This document shows positions 12,832 through 18,307 of a stretch of 18,307 nucleotides of DNA, one piece after another. The position numbers were made by a program, and so were the translations under genes. This stretch comes from Clostridia bacterium (lineage in GTDB: Bacteria > Bacillota > Clostridia > Oscillospirales > CAG-272): the NCBI GenBank assembly GCA_024404435.1, contig JAKSPW010000005.1:1-18307 (forward strand), given 5' to 3'. Position 1 is the first letter of the stretch; every line of letters begins with the position of its first letter. The notes below the pieces were generated by a model, which was given only the letters and a program-made list of their open reading frames with translations, did no database searches and had not been told where the DNA came from.

Positions 12832-14892
12832 TCAGTTTATGGCGATGCCGGGAATCATGACACCAACGCCCGATCCCGTGATGACGAGCGTGTGCTCTCC
12901 CGCGGTAAGACCGGGGATATCAGTCCATCTCAGGGTCTGACCGTACGTTTCGAGGTGAACGGGTTCTCCGCCGTCGATGCTGTACTCGATATAAGAAGGA
13001 TCGACGGTACTGCCGTAGCAGATATAGCAATGCCCGAACTCGGCTTTAAGCGTCAGCGAGCCTCCCTTGCCGGAATACGTCCAGCCGTCACTCATCCGGC
13101 TCTTTGCGGAGCCTTCGTTCCAGCCGTCTGCCGTAATACGGCTGTCGCCGCTCGTGACGAGATCGAGTCCGACGAATCTCGCCTCTGTGAGAGTTTCCTC
13201 GGGAACGGGCTTCACCGTCAGATCGCCGGGCTCTGCGGCGTCGATCTTTGCAATGGCATCATAGAGGAAGTTTTCTATCATGTCGGAGTAGACCTGATAT
13301 CCCCATATGTTGGGATGGATCGTGTCCGCGGAGAAGTGTTCCCACTCGATGACGTGCTCTCCGAAGCAGTAGATCATCGCGTCCGCAATGCTGACCATGG
13401 GAATGCCGTAATAATAGCCTATCGGACTGTGCAGATCCTGGCATGCTCTCGAGTCGACTCCTCCCGAGCTGAACAGCATGATGACCGCCGGCTCGTTTTC
13501 CGACATGAGCGCCGATCTCACGAGGCATTCGTAGCTTTCCTGATATTTAGGTGTAGATTCGTCGTTGACGGAGAATTCAACGAATATGATGTCGGGATCG
13601 TGTGAGAGGATATCGTCGCCGAGCCTGATGTTGCCGAGCTCGGACGGAGTTCCGCCTATACCGGCGTTGACGTAGTTCACCGTGATGTCCGGGAACCTCT
13701 TTTCAAACCAATAGTGGATGATCTTGGCGTAGCATTCGTAAGACGACGCGCCCGCACCCTCCGTGATGGAGCCTCCGATGAACGCAACGGTTATGTCTTC
13801 GCCGCCACGCGCCTTTCCTATCGCCTTTGCAAGTCTGCCGAGGTCACCGAAGGACAGCTCGGCGAGTTTCTTCATCTGATCGTAGACGGCGGGATCGATA
13901 CCGGGATCGAAATCATCGGGATCGACGTAGATCGGAATATCGGTCTTGACGATCATATAACGTGCGGTGTAAGGCTCGGTCTCCTCTCCGGTCACTTTAT
14001 TCTTAATGGTGATCGTAAGCATGGCGAGAGCCGAGTCACCGTAGAGCAGGTTCGCATATCCCGAGTCGAGAACGGCTTCGAGCTGTTCTTCCGGAATGGT
14101 GAGCTCATACGTTTCGGGATCGAGTCCGAGCTTCGGAAGAATATATGAGTTGAAATATTCGTTCGTTACGAGCTTGGACATTCCCGCTTCAAGCTTGACG
14201 AGCTTTCCCTGCTTATCGAAGTAATCGGGAAGATGCGTGAGTCTCGAGTGCATCACGTCGCGCGCGTTCTCGAGAGACGCGAAATATCTGACGACGACCG
14301 TTGCGAACTGTGCTCTCGTCGTCTTTGATTTCGGAGAGAAGTTGCCTTTTGCGTCACCGCCCATGAGGCCCGTGAGTCTGAGGGCTTCGATGTCCTCCGA
14401 CGCCCACGAGGGGATCTTATTTTCATCGGCGAATTTGTCCGTAAGAGGCGCGTCGGGCAGATCGATCTCCTTATAATTGAGGTATCTGACGACGAACGCC
14501 GCGAGCTCCTGCCTTAAAACGGGAGCATTGGGCTTGAAAGTCCCGTCGGGGTATCCGCCTGCGATACCGCATCCGACGCCCCATCCGAGATAGTCCGCGT
14601 ACCATGCGTTTTTCGGTACGTCCGTGAATTTGAGAAGCGAGCCCTTGCCCGTGATATCGTCTTCCGACAGACGTGCGAGAACGGTGATGAGCTGAACGCG
14701 CGTCAGACTGTCGTTCGGCTTGAATCTTCCTTCGGAAACACCCTGCATTATGCCGCGTTCCGCAGACTCGATCACGGCTGAATAAAACCAGTCCTTTTCT
14801 CTGACGTCGGTAAAGCTCTGCTCCGCAAAAGCAGTGCCGGCGAGAGATGCCGTCAGCCAGATCGCGATAAGAAAAGACAGTATTTTTTTCAT
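12832..14892 (-). CDS. Secreted SLH-domain protein with SGNH/GDSL hydrolase domain
   Basis: This 686-residue protein has a signal peptide, MKKILSFLIAIWLTASLAGTAFA, with likely cleavage after A23. Three S-layer-homology repeats follow (about 27-76, 89-138, 153-204), each with an FTDV/FADE start and an F-x-P-N/K turn; they should anchor it to a secondary cell-wall polymer. A linker with a small domain (about 215-335) leads to an SGNH hydrolase domain (about 365-545): S375 in IGGSITEG, G413 in GIGGTPS, N443 in VEFSVNDES, and D523/H526 in DTIHP. These are the four SGNH blocks. Residues 570-686 look like a beta-sandwich, possibly carbohydrate-binding. The enzyme probably removes acetyl or acyl esters from polysaccharide at the cell surface. 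The start has AGGAGAG seven bases upstream. The SLH TRAE motifs are degenerate (TRVQ, LRQE, TRAQ). Confidence 0.92.
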   Translation of the reverse strand: MKKILSFLIAIWLTASLAGTAFAEQSFTDVREKDWFYSAVIESAERGIMQGVSEGRFKPNDSLTRVQLITVLARLSEDDITGKGSLLKFTDVPKNAWYADYLGWGVGCGIAGGYPDGTFKPNAPVLRQELAAFVVRYLNYKEIDLPDAPLTDKFADENKIPSWASEDIEALRLTGLMGGDAKGNFSPKSKTTRAQFATVVVRYFASLENARDVMHSRLTHLPDYFDKQGKLVKLEAGMSKLVTNEYFNSYILPKLGLDPETYELTIPEEQLEAVLDSGYANLLYGDSALAMLTITIKNKVTGEETEPYTARYMIVKTDIPIYVDPDDFDPGIDPAVYDQMKKLAELSFGDLGRLAKAIGKARGGEDITVAFIGGSITEGAGASSYECYAKIIHYWFEKRFPDITVNYVNAGIGGTPSELGNIRLGDDILSHDPDIIFVEFSVNDESTPKYQESYECLVRSALMSENEPAVIMLFSSGGVDSRACQDLHSPIGYYYGIPMVSIADAMIYCFGEHVIEWEHFSADTIHPNIWGYQVYSDMIENFLYDAIAKIDAAEPGDLTVKPVPEETLTEARFVGLDLVTSGDSRITADGWNEGSAKSRMSDGWTYSGKGGSLTLKAEFGHCYICYGSTVDPSYIEYSIDGGEPVHLETYGQTLRWTDIPGLTAGEHTLVITGSGVGVMIPGIAIN

Positions 14893-14926
14893 TTTCAGAC
14901 TCTCCTACGGTATTTAATTTATAGTA

Positions 14927-14955
14927 ATTATATCATCATGAATCCGTTTTGTCAA
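14927..14955 (-). promoter_or_regulatory. Consensus promoter of the SLH-SGNH gene
   Basis: On the minus strand there is a perfect TTGACA (14950-14955), a 17-bp spacer and a perfect TATAAT (14927-14932), with TG at the extended -10 position. This predicts strong constitutive expression unless repressed. Confidence 0.9.
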
Positions 14956-15004
14956 TCTGTGAAGAAAGCAAAAAACAATAACTTGCGTTTGTCTAAAATA
15001 AAAT

Positions 15005-15020
15005 ACACAATCTATTGTGT
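15005..15020. promoter_or_regulatory. Perfect inverted repeat, candidate operator
   Basis: ACACAAT-CT-ATTGTGT is a 16-bp perfect palindrome with 7-bp arms, located in the spacer between divergent genes. It lies about 40 bases upstream of the plus-strand -35 and 50 bases upstream of the minus-strand -35. The size suits a dimeric regulator; which one is unknown. Confidence 0.5.
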
Positions 15021-15038
15021 GCTTTTTTCAAAAAAAGC
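15021..15038. repeat. Perfect A/T-rich inverted repeat
   Basis: GCTTTTTT-CA-AAAAAAGC, 8-bp arms, directly adjoins the preceding palindrome. It could be a weak hairpin or a bent A-tract element. It is not next to any gene end, so a terminator role is unlikely. Confidence 0.4.
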
Positions 15039-15060
15039 GGAAGAAAATCGCACGAACGCC

Positions 15061-15089
15061 TTGACTTTAACGGTATGATGATATAAAAT
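15061..15089 (+). promoter_or_regulatory. Probable promoter of the isomerase-oxidoreductase operon
   Basis: TTGACT (15061-15066) is followed at 17 bases by TAAAAT (15084-15089); an overlapping TATAAA gives a 15-base spacer. The leader is about 50-55 bases and ends in a strong AGGAGG site before the ATG at 15149. Confidence 0.6.
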
Positions 15090-15148
15090 ATGATTGTATG
15101 ACCGGGTAATAGCCGGAGCATCACATTTTTTCAATCAGGAGGCATATT

Positions 15149-15982
15149 ATGTCATTACCAGTTGCAATTCAGCTGTACTCTCTCAGAGACGAAATGGAAA
15201 AGAATTTCATCGGTACGCTCAAGGCAGTAAAGGAAATGGGATACGACGGTGTTGAATTTGCCGGTCTGTATGGCCATACCCCTGCCGAGGTCAAATCTCT
15301 TCTCGAGATCCTCGGGCTCAAGCCGGTCTCTGCACACGTTACGAGAGACGAATTCGTCATCGAAGGCGTTGAAAAGACGCTCGACACCTATGAAGCCGTC
15401 GGATGCAAGTACGTTGCCATTCCCTACCTCGACAACGCTTTCCGTCCGGGTGGAGACAGACACGAAGAGACCCTCAAGCTCATGAAAGAGATCGCAGCTT
15501 CCTGCCGCCGCCGCGGTATGCAGCTTCTCTATCACAACCACAACTTTGAGTTTGACAACAAGATCGACGGTGTCTATATGCTCGAAGTCCTTTATTCGGA
15601 ATTCACCGCAGAAGAGCTCGCAAGCCAGCTCGACACCTGCTGGGTGAACATCGGCGGTGAGAACCCCGCTGAATACATCAAGAAGTACACAGGCAGAGCG
15701 CCCGTCGTTCACCTCAAGGACTTCTACATGACCGGTGCGCTTCCGAAGCACCTCTATGCTCTCATCGGCAAGGATGAGGAAGAGAGCGAGAAGGAAGAGG
15801 CTACGTTCGAGTTCAGACCGGTTGGTCACGGACTCCAGAATATGCCCGCTATTCTCGCTTCCTCCATCGAAGCAGGCGCCGAGTGGGTCATCGTCGAACA
15901 GGATGATCCTTCCGCAGGCAAGACTCCCATGGAGTGCGCAGCCATCTCCGCGAAGTACCTCAAAGAGGACCTCGCTTGGTAA
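15149..15982 (+). CDS. Sugar phosphate isomerase/epimerase family protein (AP-endonuclease-2-like TIM barrel)
   Basis: This 277-residue protein matches the xylose-isomerase-like TIM-barrel family that includes IolE and ketose epimerases. It starts with PVAIQLYSLRDEM (4-16) and GYDGVEFAGLYG (31-42). Expected metal ligands are E134 in YHNHNFEF, D162 in LDTCW, H188 in VVHLKD and E250 in VIVEQDD. H129 and H131 frame the active site. It probably isomerises, epimerises or dehydrates a sugar or inositol derivative in the cytoplasm. It is the first gene of a pair with a Gfo/Idh/MocA oxidoreductase; the two families often work in sequence in sugar or inositol catabolism through keto intermediates. AGGAGG is at ideal spacing. 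Codon choice looks strongly biased (CTC, ATC, GAC), which suggests good expression. The exact substrate cannot be told. Confidence 0.88.
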   Translation: MSLPVAIQLYSLRDEMEKNFIGTLKAVKEMGYDGVEFAGLYGHTPAEVKSLLEILGLKPVSAHVTRDEFVIEGVEKTLDTYEAVGCKYVAIPYLDNAFRPGGDRHEETLKLMKEIAASCRRRGMQLLYHNHNFEFDNKIDGVYMLEVLYSEFTAEELASQLDTCWVNIGGENPAEYIKKYTGRAPVVHLKDFYMTGALPKHLYALIGKDEEESEKEEATFEFRPVGHGLQNMPAILASSIEAGAEWVIVEQDDPSAGKTPMECAAISAKYLKEDLAW

Positions 15983-15997
15983 TCAACCCGTGATTTA

Positions 15998-16011
15998 GAC
16001 CTCAAAAGGTC
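15998..16011 (+). other. Short intercistronic hairpin
   Basis: GACCT-CAAA-AGGTC forms a perfect 5-bp stem with a four-base loop in the 69-base gap between the two operon genes. No T-run follows, so it is not a terminator; mRNA processing or stability are possible roles. Confidence 0.35.
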
Positions 16012-16051
16012 AACGTCAGATAAAATCAATTATTGAAAGGCGGACACAATT

Positions 16052-17188
16052 ATGTCAGATGCTGTACTCAGCCAGTTCAAGCAGGAAGTAGTCGAAGAGA
16101 AAAAAGGCTTTGACAAGAAGATCAAAGTCGGTATCATCGGCACGGGTTGGATCGCTGAATCCCACATTCAGAGCTACCTCAACCAGCCCGACGTTGAGAT
16201 CGTAGCAGCCTGCGACCTCATCCCCGGAAAAGCACAGAAGAAGATGGAGCAGTTCGGCGTTAAGAACGTCAGATGCTACCTCTCTCACAAGGAAATGATC
16301 GACAACGAGCCCGATCTCGACGTCGTCAGCGTTTGCACCTACAACACACAGCACGCTGTTACAACGATCTATGCTCTCGAGCACGGTCTCCCGGTTCTCC
16401 TTGAGAAGCCGTTCACAGTAACAACAGAAGAAGCTGTTGAGATCATGAGAGCTGAAAAGAAGAGCGGAAAGATCGTTTCCGTCGGCTTCCAGCCCCGTTT
16501 CGACGGCAATATGCAGATGATCAAGAAGATCGTCGAGTCCGGCGTTCTCGGTGACATCTACTACATCCAGACCGGTGGCGGACGCCGCCGCGGTATTCCG
16601 GGAAGCACGTTCATCGAAAAGTCCACCGGCGGTATCGGTGCACTCGGTGACATCGGATGCTACTCCCTCGACATGGTCCTCAACGCTATCGGTTATCCGA
16701 AGCCGCTCACAGTCTCCGGTTACATTTCCGACTTCTTCGGAAAGAACCCGAAGTACAACGGCGAAGATGCTAAGAGATTCAGCGTTGACGACTTCGCAGC
16801 AGCTTTCGTACGTCTCGAAGGCGGCATCATCCTCGACTTCAGAATCGCATGGGCTATGCACGTTGACACCCCCGGTGACACGATGATCTTCGGTAAGGAA
16901 GGCGCACTCCGCATTCCGTCAACAGACTGCTGGAACGGTTCTGTCGGCGGCGAGATGACTCTCTACCACGACATCTGCGGCAAGCAGGCTGAAACAAAGA
17001 TCCCGCTCGTTCGTTCGTCCGGCGACCTCTTCGACAAGAAGATCCGTTCGTTCCTCGACGCAGCCATGAACGGCGGCAAGGCTCCTGTTCCGACGAGCCA
17101 GATCCTGTACAACCAGGCCATCATCGACGGTATCAACAAGAGTGCTGCAGCAGGCAAAGAGATCGAGATCGAGATCCCCGAGATCTGA
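16052..17188 (+). CDS. Gfo/Idh/MocA family NAD(P)-dependent oxidoreductase
   Basis: This protein has 378 residues. A charged N-terminal extension (1-24) precedes the Rossmann domain with KVGIIGTGWIAESH (25-38). The family lysine motif LLEKPFTV (116-123) contains K119, the usual catalytic lysine. The second-domain motif reads GDIGCYSLDM (199-208), whereas the common pattern is D-x-G-x-H-x-x-D; tyrosine (Y204) stands where the histidine usually is, with D200 and D207 kept. The enzyme should oxidise or reduce a hydroxyl of a sugar, inositol or related compound. It follows the isomerase/epimerase gene by 69 bases in one operon and ends at a strong terminator. The ribosome site GAAAGGCGG is eight bases before the ATG. 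The substrate is unknown; dehydrogenation paired with isomerisation of a keto-sugar is the simplest idea. Confidence 0.92.
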   Translation: MSDAVLSQFKQEVVEEKKGFDKKIKVGIIGTGWIAESHIQSYLNQPDVEIVAACDLIPGKAQKKMEQFGVKNVRCYLSHKEMIDNEPDLDVVSVCTYNTQHAVTTIYALEHGLPVLLEKPFTVTTEEAVEIMRAEKKSGKIVSVGFQPRFDGNMQMIKKIVESGVLGDIYYIQTGGGRRRGIPGSTFIEKSTGGIGALGDIGCYSLDMVLNAIGYPKPLTVSGYISDFFGKNPKYNGEDAKRFSVDDFAAAFVRLEGGIILDFRIAWAMHVDTPGDTMIFGKEGALRIPSTDCWNGSVGGEMTLYHDICGKQAETKIPLVRSSGDLFDKKIRSFLDAAMNGGKAPVPTSQILYNQAIIDGINKSAAAGKEIEIEIPEI

Positions 17189-17200
17189 GTATTCTAAAAC

Positions 17201-17234
17201 AAAAAAAACGGAAAGCTCTGCTTTCCGTTTTTTT
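17201..17234. terminator. Bidirectional intrinsic terminator
   Basis: CGGAAAGC (17209-17216) and GCTTTCCG (17220-17227) enclose a TCT loop, with eight A bases before and seven T bases after extending the stem. It ends the plus-strand operon and can also end the minus-strand gene that stops at 17241. Confidence 0.93.
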
Positions 17235-17240
17235 ATTGAA

Positions 17241-17627
17241 TCACTTCAAGATTATCTCCCTGTCTGTGCCGAACGCCCTGCGGAGCTCCGCCGATTCTGC
17301 CTCGGTCATCTCCCTTACCAATACCTCGAGGTGGGCGGAATCAAACATTTTTGTCTTTTTATCGAAATAGTCCTCTCCGAAATAAAGGAAACAGTGAGAC
17401 GGGACGTCCTTTACTCCGAAATGAAACGATCCCGTCAGGTACCGCTTCTTGTCGGGATATTCGGGGAAATTGATCTCGTATTCGGAATGAAATATGTCGA
17501 CGAGAGACGTTTTGCTGAGACTCGTTTCTTTTGCCGGAATAAATCCGAGCGCCCTCAGTTTTTTCTTTGCCGAAGCGAACGATTCCTTCGACAGGATTTC
17601 GTATAAGGTTTTAATAAGTTCAAACAT
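17241..17627 (-). CDS. Hypothetical protein, 128 residues
   Basis: I do not recognise this protein. It appears soluble, with no signal peptide or membrane segment. The N-terminal part is helical and basic (FELIKTLYEILSKESFASAKKKLRALGF, 2-29). A mixed beta region follows with aromatic residues (DIFHSEYEINFPEYPDKKRYLTGSF, 44-68; HCFLYFGEDYF, 78-88), then a helical C-terminus (SAHLEVLVREMTEAESAELRRAF, 97-119). The ATG at 17627 is chosen because AAAGGAAGG (17636-17644) lies eight bases upstream; a GTG three codons earlier overlaps that site. The gene begins only 25 bases after the tRNA-Lys terminator T-run and no separate promoter is visible, so it may depend on readthrough from the tRNA promoter. 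Confidence 0.78.
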   Translation of the reverse strand: MFELIKTLYEILSKESFASAKKKLRALGFIPAKETSLSKTSLVDIFHSEYEINFPEYPDKKRYLTGSFHFGVKDVPSHCFLYFGEDYFDKKTKMFDSAHLEVLVREMTEAESAELRRAFGTDREIILK

Positions 17628-17651
17628 TTTATTCACCTTCCTTTAAAAAAT

Positions 17652-17692
17652 AAAAAATCCCCCAGATACCGGTTACGGTGTTTGAGGGATTT
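17652..17692 (-). terminator. Terminator after tRNA-Lys
   Basis: A 10-bp stem pairs the minus-strand arms at 17683-17692 and 17655-17664 with one G-T wobble. A smaller ACCG/CGGT stem lies inside the loop, and a TTTTTTATTTTTT tract follows. It begins one base after the tRNA 3' end. Confidence 0.85.
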
Positions 17693-17693
17693 A

Positions 17694-17766
17694 TGCTCCA
17701 TCGGAGAGTCGAACTCCGGACACCATGATTAAAAGTCATGTGCTCTACCAACTGAGCTAATGGGGC
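17694..17766 (-). tRNA. tRNA-Lys (anticodon UUU)
   Basis: This is a 73-base minus-strand cloverleaf. The D stem GCTC/GAGC, the anticodon stem CATGA/TCATG around loop CTTTTAA, and the T stem CGGAG/CTCCG with loop TTCGACT all pair fully. The anticodon TTT reads lysine AAA/AAG. The discriminator is A and CCA is not encoded. The acceptor arms GCCCCAT and ATGGAGC leave one mismatch, C3 opposite A70; the other six pairs are normal. A strong promoter precedes it and a terminator follows, so the gene looks functional. Confidence 0.95.
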
Positions 17767-17789
17767 ATCTGCCGTTTGACAGCCTAAAT

Positions 17790-17818
17790 ATTCTATCACA
17801 AAAGGTCAGGCTTGTCAA
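17790..17818 (-). promoter_or_regulatory. Promoter of tRNA-Lys
   Basis: On the minus strand TTGACA (17813-17818) is followed after 17 bases by TAGAAT (17790-17795), with TG at the extended -10 position. Transcription would start about 15-20 bases before the mature 5' end. Confidence 0.85.
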
Positions 17819-17837
17819 TAGAGTTTTTTGATTTTTT

Positions 17838-17875
17838 AATTAAAAATCGGCAGGAAACTTTCGCTTCCCGCCGAT
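17838..17875 (-). terminator. Terminator after the Nif3-family gene
   Basis: Arms at 17865-17875 and 17846-17856 form an 11-bp stem on the minus strand with one G-U wobble (ATCGGCGGGAA pairing with TTCCTGCCGAT) and an eight-base loop, followed by TTTTTAATT. The stop codon of the gene is eight bases upstream. Confidence 0.85.
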
Positions 17876-17882
17876 ATTTCGT

Positions 17883-18307
17883 TTATATATTTGTGTACGG
17901 ACATGACTCGAAGACTTCAGCCTCGAGTCCGAGCTCCTCGATTATGTTCGCGAGCGTGAGGCAGACGGGAAATTCGGTGTGATAATGTCCTGCCTCGATC
18001 ACGACGAAGCCGCGTTCCGCAGCCTCCTCGGCATCGTTATAGCCCGCGTCGCCCGTGATGAGAGCTCCGGCTCCGACGCTTTCGGCGGGGATGATGAAGT
18101 CCTTCCCGTCACCGCCGACGACAGCCGCTTTTTCGATCATCGCATTGCCGTACACTCTGACCGATGAGCAGCCGAGTCTTTCCTTGACGAGTCCGGCAAG
18201 CTCCTCAGCCTCGATCCCGCCTTCTTCTTCAAAGCTGACGAGTCTTCCGAGTCCAGGCGATTCTGCGTCGCCGAATTTACCGACGGATTCGAGTCCGAGC
18301 ATCTGAA
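17883..18307 (-). CDS. Nif3-like dinuclear metal centre protein, C-terminal part (5' end outside window)
   Basis: The frame is open to the window's right edge, leaving about 140 C-terminal residues; the ATG at 18302 is internal, not a start. The segment matches the C-terminal half of Nif3/YbgI (DUF34) proteins. It shows SPGLGRLVSFEE, then AVVGGDGKDFI, then the metal-site region LITGDAGYNDAEEAAERGFVVIEAGHYHTE, in which the histidine and terminal glutamate of GHYHTE and the aspartate of TGD are the usual ligands. These proteins form toroidal hexamers with two metal ions per subunit; GTP cyclohydrolase-like and tRNA-related roles have been proposed without consensus. The gene ends at a strong terminator and is followed by tRNA-Lys, which has its own promoter. 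Confidence 0.9.
   Translation of the reverse strand, partial: QMLGLESVGKFGDAESPGLGRLVSFEEEGGIEAEELAGLVKERLGCSSVRVYGNAMIEKAAVVGGDGKDFIIPAESVGAGALITGDAGYNDAEEAAERGFVVIEAGHYHTEFPVCLTLANIIEELGLEAEVFESCPYTNI

Noticed and set aside
15105..15120. CCGG-spacer-CCGG stem in the leader of the isomerase gene as a riboswitch
   Set aside because: The stem is only four pairs and no conserved aptamer or expression platform is visible in the short leader.
16055..16861. Minus-strand reading frame of 268 codons opposite the oxidoreductase
   Set aside because: It is an antisense shadow of the Gfo/Idh/MocA gene; codon periodicity and motifs favour the plus strand.
1..18307. CRISPR arrays, insertion sequences, integrase or phage modules
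   Set aside because: No regularly spaced direct repeats, transposase or recombinase motifs, or terminal inverted repeats with target duplications were found by reading.

Overview
The window looks like chromosomal DNA from a low-to-mid-GC Gram-positive anaerobe, most likely an uncultured gut or rumen member of class Clostridia (Bacillota). The evidence is AGGAGG-type ribosome binding sites, textbook sigma-A promoters with 17-bp spacers, compact intrinsic terminators, a tRNA gene without an encoded CCA, a lipoprotein with a lipobox, and an S-layer-homology surface enzyme. No transposase, integrase, phage gene, CRISPR array or rRNA is visible. This is an inference from gene content; no marker gene fixes the taxon.

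Left arm (1-3900, minus strand): one operon reading right to left. It runs from a DltA-like amino-acid adenylating enzyme, through a two-part GNAT acetyltransferase and a DltC-like carrier protein, to a DltB-like MBOAT acyltransferase cut by the window edge. The genes overlap or nearly touch and share one promoter (3870-3898). Together they should activate an amino or carboxylic acid, load it on a carrier and transfer it across the membrane to a surface polymer. The layout resembles D-alanylation of teichoic acid. The added GNAT and the absence of the D-Ala-selecting cysteine in the adenylation enzyme suggest a variant product. This is the best candidate here for an under-described system.

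Middle (3900-9530, minus strand): a single-polypeptide MacB-like ABC transporter with a very large extracellular domain; a small conserved-looking protein with its own promoter and terminator; a DUF3343 (putative Se/S carrier) plus class V aminotransferase/cysteine desulfurase pair; and a cytidylate-kinase-like protein. A plus-strand gene at 9690-10763 encodes a leaderless parallel beta-helix protein. It is divergent from the kinase and convergent with the next unit.

Carbohydrate and surface section (10790-17235): a C39-like peptidase lipoprotein lies downstream of a NahK-type N-acetylhexosamine 1-kinase, both on the minus strand. Upstream of these is a secreted protein with three SLH repeats and an SGNH hydrolase domain. 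Divergent from it is a plus-strand pair, a sugar-phosphate isomerase/epimerase-like TIM barrel and a Gfo/Idh/MocA oxidoreductase. The 256-bp divergent spacer contains two perfect inverted repeats.

Right end (17235-18307, minus strand): an unrecognised 128-residue protein, tRNA-Lys(UUU) with a C3-A70 acceptor mismatch, and the C-terminal part of a Nif3-family protein cut by the window edge. No stretch longer than about 260 bases lacks a gene or an RNA gene.
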